From contig BOLD01000005.1 of the NCBI GenBank assembly GCA_016861345.1, forward strand, positions 62,001 through 126,000: a DNA stretch of 64,000 bases, in the 5' to 3' direction. This DNA is from Oligoflexia bacterium (GTDB taxonomy: Bacteria; Bdellovibrionota; Bdellovibrionia; Bdellovibrionales; Bdellovibrionaceae). A program made the translations under genes and the position numbers. This document shows, piece by piece, positions 36,763 to 45,046 of this stretch. How positions within the stretch are numbered: position 1 is the stretch's first letter; every line of letters begins with the position of its first letter. The notes beneath the pieces were generated by a model. The model did no database searches and was not told where the DNA came from. It was given only the letters and a program-made list of their open reading frames with translations.

Positions 36763-39126
36763 ATGGCTTCAGATACAGCAAATGGCCCAGGCAACAAAAA
36801 TCTTGCAAGCATATTTTTAAATAAAAAATATTGGATAGCACATTTTATCTTTGTCTCAGCGGTCAGTATTGGTGGGTTGATTTATCTTGGTGGAGCGACC
36901 TACAAACATGCGCCCCCACTTTCTGATTTTGTATCTGCAGAGAATGGTGAAGTCGTTATTTCAAAAAAGGATATTTATAAAGGTCAGCAAGTTTACCTTC
37001 AAAGAGGATTAATGAGTTACGGCTCATTTTGGGGTGATGGGGCTGAACGTGGGCCTGATTTTACGGCAGATGCGCTTCATCAAATGAATCTAGCAATGCA
37101 GTCGTTTTATGAAAACGAAAAACAAAATCAGTCGCTCACTCAAAATGATATAGAGGCAATATCGGCTCGTGTGAAACGTGAGCTTCATTTCAATACATGG
37201 GATGAGAAATCTGATCAGATCAAATTGAATCCTGCTCAGATTCATTCGTTTAAGCGGCTGAATGATCATTACCTAGGTCGTTTTACCGATCCTAACCACG
37301 CTGAATACATTCGCTTGGGCCATGAATTAAGCCAAGAAGATATTCGTTTGCTGACTACATTTTATTTTTGGGGTGCATGGGTGACGGTAGCTAATCGTCC
37401 TGGGGAAAATTATAGTTATACTCACAATTGGCCGTATGATCCGGCTTCTGGCAATATTCCCACTTCCTCAACAGTCGTTTGGAGTGTTCTTTCTATTCTG
37501 CTTCTCTTTTTAGGAACTGGTTTTATTCTTTATGTTTATGGACAAATGAAAGTTGTCTTTCCTGAGCCATTTAATGACATTACTCATGCGAAATCGAAAT
37601 CTTTGACAACAAATGACCTCGAGAGCGATCGTGTTCGACCTACTCAAAGAGCGACTTATAAATTCTTTGCCTTAGCTGTTGTTTTATTTGGACTGCAGGT
37701 TTTAGCTGGGATTCTTTGTGCAACTGATTTTGTTCGACCATTTGGAATTTTTCTTGGTGATATTATTCCGTTCTCAGTCGCTCGTGGTTACCACACATTG
37801 TTCCAGATATTTTGGTTTTTCATGTGTTGGGTGGGTTACACTATTTTCTTTTTGCCCAAATTAGCAAAAGTTCCTCCGGGGCAGAATTTTTTAATTAATC
37901 TTTTGTTTTATCTATGCATTTTTGTGGGTGCTGGAGCCTTGGTGGGGATTTATCTTGGTCATAAGGGTATTTTGACAGGGGAGATTGGATATTGGTTGGG
38001 CAGCCAGGGTTGGGAATTTATGGAGCTTGGTCGCCTGTTTCAAATTGTTCTCTTGATTGGTTTTGCACTCTGGATCTTCATTATTTATCGTGCAGTGAAA
38101 CCTTGGTTAACAAAAAAGAATTTGTGGTCAGTTCCTGCTTGGCTACTTTACGGTAGCGGCATCATGGTTTTCTTCCTGTTTTTCGGCCTTTTTGTCTTAC
38201 CAGAGACGAATTTTGCAGTAGCTGATTTCTGGAGATGGATGGTTGTGCATATGTGGGTTGAGGTTACCTTTGAAGTATTCACAACCGTTATTGTGGCTTA
38301 CATGATGGTGCAGATGAACTTCATTAATCGCGTTATGGCGGAAAGAGCGATATTTTTGGCGGTCATGCTCTTTTTATTTACAGCGACTATAGGAGTCGCA
38401 CATAATTTCTACTGGATTGCTAAGCCAACAGGTGTCATTGCTCTTGGAAGTACATTTTCAACGCTTCAGGTTCTCCCACTTCTTTTGTTGACACTAGATG
38501 CCTGGTCGATGAGGCAAAAAGGCGATCTGGCGATTCAGCATCTAAGAAGCGGAAAGCAAAAGGTCGTAATGGAGGAAGTTTGGCTCTATATCCTCGCGGT
38601 CAATTTCTGGAATGTCTTTGGAGCAGGAGTTTTTGGTTCGCTCATTAATCTTCCAATTGTGAATTATTTTGAGCACGCAACTTATTTGACAAACAATCAT
38701 GCCCATGGTGCCATGTTTGGAGTTAAGGGTAACATTGCAATTGGTGGAATGCTCTTTTGCTTGCAGCATCTTTTCCCAAAGGCCTCTTGGAATCAAAAAC
38801 TGGTCCGAATGTCATTTTGGAGCTTGAATATTGGAATTGCGATGATGATGTTTCTGGATCTATTCCCTGTTGGTGTATACCAGCTTTACGCAGCCATTGA
38901 ACATGGATTTTGGTACGCTCGATCTGACGCCATCGTTCAAGGTAGTGTATTTAAGACACTGACATATCTTCGTTCATTAGGCGGGGTGGTTTTTGTTTTC
39001 GGTGGGCTTATACCATTAATTTGGTTTGTCCTTTCTCGTGCTCCTCGACTTTTACCTGAGAGTAAATCTCAAGAGGAGGCATTTGTTGCTTATGAAGAGG
39101 GTTGGGCAAATCAAGATAAGTTGTGA
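36763..39126 (+). CDS. norB: Quinol-dependent nitric oxide reductase
   Basis: The 787-residue, roughly 14-helix protein reduces NO to N2O with quinol electrons in the inner membrane. The N-terminal extension (about 45-290) is typical of single-subunit qNOR and has no heme c motif. Heme and FeB ligands are visible: HTLFQIFWF, HMWVEVTFEVF with its glutamates, HNFYWIAKP and NNHAHGAMFG. No norC is nearby, in keeping with qNOR. GGGGGA precedes the ATG. TTGACA at 36701 is a possible -35, but no good -10 or regulator site was found. Alone, it suits NO detoxification more than full denitrification. Confidence 0.95.
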   Translation: MASDTANGPGNKNLASIFLNKKYWIAHFIFVSAVSIGGLIYLGGATYKHAPPLSDFVSAENGEVVISKKDIYKGQQVYLQRGLMSYGSFWGDGAERGPDFTADALHQMNLAMQSFYENEKQNQSLTQNDIEAISARVKRELHFNTWDEKSDQIKLNPAQIHSFKRLNDHYLGRFTDPNHAEYIRLGHELSQEDIRLLTTFYFWGAWVTVANRPGENYSYTHNWPYDPASGNIPTSSTVVWSVLSILLLFLGTGFILYVYGQMKVVFPEPFNDITHAKSKSLTTNDLESDRVRPTQRATYKFFALAVVLFGLQVLAGILCATDFVRPFGIFLGDIIPFSVARGYHTLFQIFWFFMCWVGYTIFFLPKLAKVPPGQNFLINLLFYLCIFVGAGALVGIYLGHKGILTGEIGYWLGSQGWEFMELGRLFQIVLLIGFALWIFIIYRAVKPWLTKKNLWSVPAWLLYGSGIMVFFLFFGLFVLPETNFAVADFWRWMVVHMWVEVTFEVFTTVIVAYMMVQMNFINRVMAERAIFLAVMLFLFTATIGVAHNFYWIAKPTGVIALGSTFSTLQVLPLLLLTLDAWSMRQKGDLAIQHLRSGKQKVVMEEVWLYILAVNFWNVFGAGVFGSLINLPIVNYFEHATYLTNNHAHGAMFGVKGNIAIGGMLFCLQHLFPKASWNQKLVRMSFWSLNIGIAMMMFLDLFPVGVYQLYAAIEHGFWYARSDAIVQGSVFKTLTYLRSLGGVVFVFGGLIPLIWFVLSRAPRLLPESKSQEEAFVAYEEGWANQDKL

Positions 39127-39153
39127 GATTGATATTTGCACTTTTGTCTAGGG

Positions 39154-39184
39154 AGATGAATCAATTCTTTGAATTGATTCATCT
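39154..39184. terminator. Long perfect hairpin between norB and the cNMP-binding gene
   Basis: A perfect 14-base inverted repeat with a TTT loop (arms AGATGAATCAATTC and its complement). The following bases (GGTTTGAGAC) are not a T-run, so it is at best a weak terminator. It ends 19 bases before the next ATG, which lacks a Shine-Dalgarno. It could instead be a protein operator or mRNA stabiliser. Confidence 0.5.
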
Positions 39185-39203
39185 GGTTTGAGACACTTTT
39201 GAT

Positions 39204-40982
39204 ATGTCGCGAAAACACCCACAAGAAATTGCAAAAGATTTCAAGCAGTTTCCATTCTTCAAGAATTTTACAGATTCTTTGTTACTGCAAGTCTGCACTT
39301 TGGCTCAGCAAGTGGTTTTTAATCCTGGTGATGATGTCCTCAAGCAAGGGCAAGAGAATGATTGTCTTTACTTTTTAAATAGTGGAGAGGTTGATGTCAT
39401 TCTTGACGGTGAATTGGTCACGCACTTATCTCGTCGAGGCGAAGTCTTGGGTGAAATGAGTGTGATTAGTCAACAGCCGGTGTCGGCGACGATACGGGCC
39501 ACGACAACATTGGACTGTTATTACATGAATGCGAATGATTTCAGCTATGTAAACCCTAAAGATAAAGATCATTTTCAATATCTACTTTATAAGATTTATG
39601 CAGATATTGTAACAGATCGACTAAGAACGACAAATTACAAAGCTCGACAGTTTGAGATATCCAATCGAGATCTATTAGCTGCGCAGGATGAATTGAAGAG
39701 AATTAATATGAATCTTGAAGCACTTGTTGAAAGTCGGACTCAAGAGGTTAAACAAAAGGCTCAGGAGCTTGAGGTTTCCTACGCAAAGCTTGAACAGCAA
39801 AATGCTGTTCTCTTGGCAGGTTTTAATAAGATTACTGAACAAGCACATCAAAGGGAAAAAATTCTCGATACAATTCGACGTTTAGATCAAACCTCGCTCA
39901 TTGTACTTCGAAAAGGTCTTGAGGGCATAAAAAATACAGGCGTTATCGCTCCTGAGTTGGACCTGGTGCAAAAAGAAGTTGATAACATATCCGACCTTGT
40001 GAGCTCGCTGGGAGAGCACTTTCAAAAGGAAAAAGCCACGCAGGGTAAACGAGTACTGCTTGTTGAAGGGGAAAAAAAACAACAGTTGGTTGCTAAAATG
40101 GCTCTTGGTGGAACTGGTGTGCAGTTGGATATTGCATCTGATCTTGGTTCAGCCCAAGCATTGTTAGATTCTCAAAACTATGACATGATTTTTTGTGAAA
40201 CCACACTGGCAGATTTGTTACTAGAAGCTCACAAAAGAAATTTTCCTGGACAAATGGTTTTAGTGACCTCGAGCTTTGTGAATTCAACCTTGGGCATTAT
40301 CAAATCTTTGCCATTTGTCAGCAATGTTGTTTCAAGAGATGTGAATGATCGAACGTTCACAGTGAAGACAATTGTAACTACGATTACAAAAATTTTAAAT
40401 CGAGATTACTTTGGTTTAGAGAAATACCTTTCTTGGGGTGTGGATGTTCAAGAACGTCGATTAACAAATAGCAGTCAAAGAAGTTCGGCTATTGAAGAAA
40501 TGGGTGAGCAATTAAAGAGTATTGGCGTTCGAGGGACTTTGATTGATCGTTGCGGCTTGGTTGCTGAAGAAATGCTTATGAATGCGATATATGACGCTCC
40601 GACAGATAAAAATGGCAAGTCACTTTTTAATCATGTGGCGCGGACGGAAGAGATTCAGCTCTCCGAAGATCAGGCTGCGAAATTGAGATTTGCCTGTGAC
40701 GGAAATTTAGTTGCAGTATCTGTAGTGGATCCCTTTGGATCATTATCGAAAAAAATCATTATTGATTATCTAGAATCTTGTTACGGAGATCGTGCGGGTG
40801 AATTAAATGAAGGTAAGGGAAAAGCTGGTGCGGGAAGAGGGTTGCACCAGATCATTGAAAATGCAGATCTCACGATTTTTAATGTGCAAAAGGGTTATCA
40901 AACAGAAGTCATTTGTCTTTTTAATGTGGACGCTAATCAAAAGCAGGACAGGTCGTCAACATTTCATTATTTCTTTTCTTGA
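39204..40982 (+). CDS. Cyclic-nucleotide-binding domain protein with receiver-like and HATPase-like domains
   Basis: The 592-residue cytoplasmic protein starts with a cNMP-binding domain (about 10-125; GEVLGEMSVIS). A coiled coil follows (about 145-215), then a degenerate receiver-like region (about 290-395) starting RVLLVEGEKK without the usual phosphoacceptor. The C-terminal domain has EEMLMNAIYDAP and GAGRGLHQI, resembling the N and G boxes of RsbW/HATPase proteins. No DNA-binding domain is seen. It may be a cNMP-controlled protein kinase or anti-sigma-like switch; this is inference. Its 3' end overlaps the deamidase gene by 16 bases. Confidence 0.78.
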   Translation: MSRKHPQEIAKDFKQFPFFKNFTDSLLLQVCTLAQQVVFNPGDDVLKQGQENDCLYFLNSGEVDVILDGELVTHLSRRGEVLGEMSVISQQPVSATIRATTTLDCYYMNANDFSYVNPKDKDHFQYLLYKIYADIVTDRLRTTNYKARQFEISNRDLLAAQDELKRINMNLEALVESRTQEVKQKAQELEVSYAKLEQQNAVLLAGFNKITEQAHQREKILDTIRRLDQTSLIVLRKGLEGIKNTGVIAPELDLVQKEVDNISDLVSSLGEHFQKEKATQGKRVLLVEGEKKQQLVAKMALGGTGVQLDIASDLGSAQALLDSQNYDMIFCETTLADLLLEAHKRNFPGQMVLVTSSFVNSTLGIIKSLPFVSNVVSRDVNDRTFTVKTIVTTITKILNRDYFGLEKYLSWGVDVQERRLTNSSQRSSAIEEMGEQLKSIGVRGTLIDRCGLVAEEMLMNAIYDAPTDKNGKSLFNHVARTEEIQLSEDQAAKLRFACDGNLVAVSVVDPFGSLSKKIIIDYLESCYGDRAGELNEGKGKAGAGRGLHQIIENADLTIFNVQKGYQTEVICLFNVDANQKQDRSSTFHYFFS

Positions 40983-41824
40983 GTGAGAATTATTTCTTGA
41001 GTTGGCTGGATGAGCCAGGGTGGTGAATCACCCAATTCTTTTATTGGATCGCGGTTCATTTCTTCAAGTCGGCTCCATTCAGGTTCCAAATAACGGTTTT
41101 GAACATGGAAAATGTCCTCGATAGACATTTCAGTTCCGCCATAACAGGCGGACTCTGGACTAAAGGCTCCAGAATCACAAATAGCAATCGAAGCCTGCGA
41201 TTTTTCACCTCCCATTAGCTCTATCCACTTTTCAATCGTTACTGGAAAGCGAGCTTCAATCGAAGGGTCAAAGATGAAGATTTCATTGCCAAGACGGTAG
41301 CCAACAACAACGTGATACCACCATGACGCAATTCCGTCTGGGCTGTTTGGAGTATTAATAACGAGGTCGCCAAAGACGAATATTTTTCCTGGACGATTAA
41401 CCTCAAGGGCTATGGCTTCAACGCTAAGTACTGCTGCACGAGCAAAACACCCATCATCAGGATACAGCCATGTCGGACGTCTTGGAAATGTGGGGTCCTG
41501 GGTCAATACGCGGGTATCTCTCATCTGTTCAAATGTTTTTTGTAGAGACTCAGGACTTCCAAGCCAAAGAGGGACAAGTGATCGATTGAGTTCAGCTAAA
41601 GGTTTTTTTACTTCGTATGGAGTGGTTAATGTAGGTTTAAGCCCAGTTCCACGTTGACTGTTAATTTTTTTTCCGCTGAGACCTGCTCGGAAAGCATGAG
41701 TTGTATAGTGCTCATGAAGCTCTCTTTTTGCTGAAAGATAGGAGGGCGACTTTGTCTGTGCTGGTAGGGTATATATTGTGGTGAGGGCTAGGATTGAAAA
41801 TAAGAAAAGTATGTTTTTTTTCAT
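40967..41824 (-). CDS. Exported protein-glutaminase (protein-glutamine deamidase) homologue
   Basis: The 285-residue protein has a signal peptide (about 1-22), a propeptide-like region (about 23-115), and a catalytic domain with YPDDGCFARA (Cys126), WWYHVVVG (His171) and IFDPSIE (Asp186). These match, in order and spacing, the Cys-His-Asp triad of the Chryseobacterium protein-glutaminase, which converts protein-bound Gln to Glu. No Shine-Dalgarno is visible; the leader is pyrimidine-rich. The gene lies opposite the cNMP-binding protein with a 16-base overlap. The enzyme's targets are unknown. Confidence 0.82.
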   Translation of the reverse strand: MKKNILFLFSILALTTIYTLPAQTKSPSYLSAKRELHEHYTTHAFRAGLSGKKINSQRGTGLKPTLTTPYEVKKPLAELNRSLVPLWLGSPESLQKTFEQMRDTRVLTQDPTFPRRPTWLYPDDGCFARAAVLSVEAIALEVNRPGKIFVFGDLVINTPNSPDGIASWWYHVVVGYRLGNEIFIFDPSIEARFPVTIEKWIELMGGEKSQASIAICDSGAFSPESACYGGTEMSIEDIFHVQNRYLEPEWSRLEEMNRDPIKELGDSPPWLIQPTQEIILTQEKK

Positions 41825-41992
41825 GCGGAGGCAAAGATACGTGAAGAGTATGGGAGAGGGAAGAGGGTCTGGTAAAGATTACGCTTATGAATAGATAATA
41901 GTGTCTAAAGAATGGACGTTCGTGTCCAGCTAAAGGTCTGAGATCAAATAAAATATGTGCCTGGGAAAAAGAGAATCGGCTAATCTTTGCAT

Positions 41993-42805
41993 ATGGTTAT
42001 AGCAAAAGAAATTATGCATAGAGGGACCCCGGTTTTATCTTTTGAAACCAAAGTTCCAGAAGCACTCGAGTATTTTCGTAAACATCCAACATCTTTTGTT
42101 GCGATCTCTGCTGATATCGATCGGTACCATGGGGTATTGACCGAGGCTGGATTAATGAGGATTTACTTGAGATACAAATCCAATCCAGCCAAAGATTCTC
42201 TCATTTTGTACAGAGATTTGCTGGAGCCGACTCAGTTGATTCATGAGAACGAGACATTTCCTGATATTGTTAAAAAACTTGTAACTGCCGTGGGAAATCG
42301 TATTTTTGTGATTAACGACAAAGGTGCTGTCATTGGATATATTACAGCGAAAGACATTCTTCCCTTCTTTACAGAGGGGCAATCCGAAAAACAATTTATT
42401 GAAACCACACGTAGCCTTCAGTCGGATTTGTATTTGTTTGAAAGTTTTTTTACAAAGTCTCCATTTATGATGCATTCAGTGAATCATCATGGAGTTATTC
42501 AAATGGCGAATGAAATGCTTCATGCTGTATTAGGATATGAATATGGGGAATTAATTGGAAAAACAATTTTTGACATTTACCCCGAGGAAAACCACAAAAA
42601 GGCTGAGGCTGGGATTAAGCAAATTTTTGATAAGGGATACCACAAAGTCATTCAAGCTCAAATGATCGACAAAAAAGGAAAACGAATCGATGTCGAGCTT
42701 GTTTCAAGGGCTCTTACTGATCAAGATGATAAACCCATAGGAACAATCACTGTATCGAGGCCGCTGGATATGAACTATCTTCTAGGTTGTCTGCCACACT
42801 CTTAG
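41993..42805 (+). CDS. CBS-pair and PAS domain protein
   Basis: The 270-residue protein has two CBS repeats (about 1-130; the second ends VIGYITAKDILPFF), a linker helix and a PAS domain (about 150-262; IGTITVSRP). No output domain or membrane segment is present. CBS pairs bind adenosyl ligands and PAS domains sense small molecules or redox, so this is a soluble sensor or adaptor. The ATG at 41993 is used; no good Shine-Dalgarno is seen. The last 59 bases overlap the convergent nuclease gene. Confidence 0.85.
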   Translation: MVIAKEIMHRGTPVLSFETKVPEALEYFRKHPTSFVAISADIDRYHGVLTEAGLMRIYLRYKSNPAKDSLILYRDLLEPTQLIHENETFPDIVKKLVTAVGNRIFVINDKGAVIGYITAKDILPFFTEGQSEKQFIETTRSLQSDLYLFESFFTKSPFMMHSVNHHGVIQMANEMLHAVLGYEYGELIGKTIFDIYPEENHKKAEAGIKQIFDKGYHKVIQAQMIDKKGKRIDVELVSRALTDQDDKPIGTITVSRPLDMNYLLGCLPHS

Positions 42806-43685
42806 AAGTTGTGCCGTCACAAACACTGGAAAGTTCTCTCATGTACTCACGCTGTTTTTCCAGTTCGCCTTTGGTCATCTGAAGATCTTCTGCTTTACAG
42901 TTGTACTCATTAAGAGCTCTGTGGATGGCTTCGCTCTCTGGGGGGGTCATTGCCAAACTCCAGATAAGCTTTACTTTTAACCAGCGCTGTAGGTATGCGC
43001 AGGTGAATTCCTGGTTGGGTGGAAGGTACCCTTCGGGGCCACGGTCACCCTTTGCCCCATTCTCATTACCGAGTACTGCGATGAGATGATAAGGATTCGA
43101 TGTGTAATTTGCGTAGAGACAACGTTTGCGTCCATCCCATTTCCAGGCTCCTGTACGGTAGGCATTTTTGAGAGGAACAAAGTGATCAATTTCCATATCA
43201 CGTGCATCTGTAAATTCTTGCCCAGAGAATGGATCATGCCAAAGGCCAGTGGTGACACGACATTTTTTCGAATCGGCATACTCTACAGGCTTCAAAGAAT
43301 CTCTTTCAAGTACGATAGCTCGAGTATTTTTGCATGTACCGCTGGGGTCCTTAATCCAAGTCCCGAAGTGTTTTCTGCGATTGTAAGGTTCGTTGCCTTC
43401 GTTAAGTGGTTTATTGTGACGAATCCATCGCAGAAGATTCATATCTTTAAAAACATTATCTTGAAATGTGGTCTCTAGGACTGTGTTCAGTACTTGAAGC
43501 GGCTGTGAGAAGCCACTCTGGATTTTTTTATTTGACTCATCGATTGTGTAGTACTGCTTGTAGACCTCGGAGCTTTCTTCCGTCGAAATCACATTATCAT
43601 TCAAATTAGGAATATTAACTTGCGCCGAAAGTTGTGGAGTTAATATGAGCGAGAACAGTAGTATATATAAGTTTTGTCGTGACAT
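42747..43685 (-). CDS. Secreted HNH nuclease (DUF1524-like)
   Basis: The 312-residue protein has a signal peptide (cleavage near LSAQV) and an HNH-type core: MEIDHFVPLKNAYRTGAW (Asp167-His168), then YTSNPYHLIAVLGNENGAKGD and EGYLPPN, the DUF1524/secreted-HNH arrangement. A C-terminal coiled coil follows. It should cut nucleic acids outside the cytoplasm, like the shorter nuclease at 36080, but the two are not close homologues. GGAGGGA lies before the ATG and may be masked by a hairpin (43690-43725). Confidence 0.87.
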   Translation of the reverse strand: MSRQNLYILLFSLILTPQLSAQVNIPNLNDNVISTEESSEVYKQYYTIDESNKKIQSGFSQPLQVLNTVLETTFQDNVFKDMNLLRWIRHNKPLNEGNEPYNRRKHFGTWIKDPSGTCKNTRAIVLERDSLKPVEYADSKKCRVTTGLWHDPFSGQEFTDARDMEIDHFVPLKNAYRTGAWKWDGRKRCLYANYTSNPYHLIAVLGNENGAKGDRGPEGYLPPNQEFTCAYLQRWLKVKLIWSLAMTPPESEAIHRALNEYNCKAEDLQMTKGELEKQREYMRELSSVCDGTTSKSVADNLEDSSYPAASIQ

Positions 43686-43689
43686 GTGT

Positions 43690-43725
43690 TCCCTCCGTCT
43701 ATGATTGGACCTTCTTCCAGAGGGA
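43690..43725 (-). promoter_or_regulatory. Hairpin covering the nuclease ribosome-binding site
   Basis: On the minus strand, TCCCTCTG (43718-43725) can pair with CGGAGGGA (43690-43697) across a 20-base loop. The second arm is the Shine-Dalgarno of the nuclease starting at 43685. Eight pairs, one G-U. No riboswitch consensus was recognised in the loop. Confidence 0.4.
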
Positions 43726-43740
43726 GTTTCAAGAAAATTA

Positions 43741-44283
43741 TCATTCGGATTTTGTTAGGAATTTTACGCGATAGGATAATGACGCCATATGGCGATGAGA
43801 CTTCGAGAACTTAGATTCAAAATCCAATAAAGACTGCTTAGTTTTTGACCCATTCGCTGCGCTATAATTTCCAATCCTGCCACTCTGTGGCAGAACCCTA
43901 TGGCAGGGAATAATAATTGGAAACCGATTTTTTCTCATTGTTGTGCCCACTGCCCGGGCAGCGTTTTTTGCTCCACATTTATTCCCTAGATCGCCGTATG
44001 ACAATGTTTCACCAGGTTTTGTTTGAGAGAGTTTTTCGTAGACCATTTTTTGAAAATCAGTCAGTGATTCCACGAGCAGGGGAATAGTTGGTGATGGCCC
44101 CCTATAGACTTTATTATCAAAGAAGGATTGGAAGTAAGTTTCTGTTTGTTTTGCCCATAAGGGAAGGGTCTTAGACCGCAAACAAACGTCAAAAGATACT
44201 CTCAAAAGACCAGATTTGGTTCCATGAAAACTGAGAGGTCCAAACGGAGTATTGACTTGAAATGAGACAGTACTTTTATTCAT
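43741..44283 (-). CDS. ogt: Methylated-DNA-protein-cysteine methyltransferase
   Basis: The 180-residue repair protein removes alkyl groups from O6-guanine onto its own Cys. The active-site motif is IIPCHRVLPQSG, preceded by LSYGDLG and AARAVGTTMRKN and followed by GNYSAANG. No Ada regulatory domain is attached. It diverges from tetR across 103 bases containing the palindromic sites. Confidence 0.94.
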   Translation of the reverse strand: MNKSTVSFQVNTPFGPLSFHGTKSGLLRVSFDVCLRSKTLPLWAKQTETYFQSFFDNKVYRGPSPTIPLLVESLTDFQKMVYEKLSQTKPGETLSYGDLGNKCGAKNAARAVGTTMRKNRFPIIIPCHRVLPQSGRIGNYSAANGSKTKQSLLDFESKFSKSHRHMASLSYRVKFLTKSE

Positions 44284-44325
44284 AACTTACTGAAATGACA
44301 CAGAATCATCAATTGTGCAACTTGA

Positions 44326-44374
44326 AATCAAACGTTTGATTAATTTCTTATTGATTTTAATCAAATGATTGATT
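44326..44374. promoter_or_regulatory. Palindromic operator cluster before tetR
   Basis: Three inverted repeats share AATCAA/TTGATT half-sites: a perfect 16-base palindrome at 44326-44341 (AATCAAACGTTTGATT), TTGATT-N2-AATCAA at 44351-44364 and AATCAA-N4-TTGATT at 44359-44374. They lie 13-61 bases before the tetR start and are the likely binding sites of that regulator. A -10/-35 pair could not be assigned. Confidence 0.65.
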
Positions 44375-44386
44375 TAACCTATCCTC

Positions 44387-45046
44387 ATGAAAAAACAAAC
44401 AATCAAAGAAAGCATTGAAGTGCACGGAGCTCGTGAGAGATTGATCGAAGTCGCCACACAGCTCTTTGCTGAAAAAGGCTTAGATGGGGTCAGCACCCGG
44501 GATATCTCCAAAGCTGCCGGCTTGAATATCAGCTTGATTAGTTATTACTTTGGAGGAAAAGAGGGTCTGTATAAGGCCGTCATTTTGGACTTTGCACTAA
44601 AAGCCCAGGCTCGGCTTACAGAGCTACTTCAGCTTCATGACTTAGAGAAGATGAATAAAGAAATTTTTCTGAAATTCATGAGGTCCTTTGTGACGGCAGT
44701 GGTGCGATTTCGATTTTCAACTCCACACATTACGAAGATTCTGACTCGGGAAGCAATGGCGGGGTTGCCATATGCAAAAGAAGTCTATGAAAACATTTTT
44801 CGCGGGGTTGGTGAGTCTGTCATTCAGGTGATGAAGCGGGCTCAGGATAAAAAGATTCTTCGGCAAGATATTCATCTATACGTGTATTTTCTATCGCTAG
44901 TTCATGTAGTTGAAAATTTCTCTATTTGTACGAAGTGCGACACAGAATTTATCCACAGGCTGCCAAATCCGGATACTGAAGAAGATCAGTATGTTGATCA
45001 AATCTATAAGTTATTTGTTGAAGGGATTATTTATGAAAAAGAATGA
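44387..45046 (+). CDS. TetR family repressor of the efflux operon
   Basis: The 219-residue regulator has an N-terminal helix-turn-helix domain: ERLIEVATQLFAEKGLDGVS, TRDISKAAGLNISLISYYFGGKEGLYKAV. The C-terminal ligand domain resembles the AcrR/CerR type, with a short Cys pair (CTKCD). The TolC-like gene begins within its last codons, and palindromic sites lie just upstream, so it very likely autoregulates the tetR-tolC-RND operon. The ATG has no Shine-Dalgarno. Confidence 0.92.
   Translation: MKKQTIKESIEVHGARERLIEVATQLFAEKGLDGVSTRDISKAAGLNISLISYYFGGKEGLYKAVILDFALKAQARLTELLQLHDLEKMNKEIFLKFMRSFVTAVVRFRFSTPHITKILTREAMAGLPYAKEVYENIFRGVGESVIQVMKRAQDKKILRQDIHLYVYFLSLVHVVENFSICTKCDTEFIHRLPNPDTEEDQYVDQIYKLFVEGIIYEKE

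Noticed and set aside
41913-41928. TGGAC-N6-GTCCA inverted repeat upstream of the CBS-PAS gene
   Set aside because: Only five pairs, no T-run, and no link to a promoter or start; likely chance.
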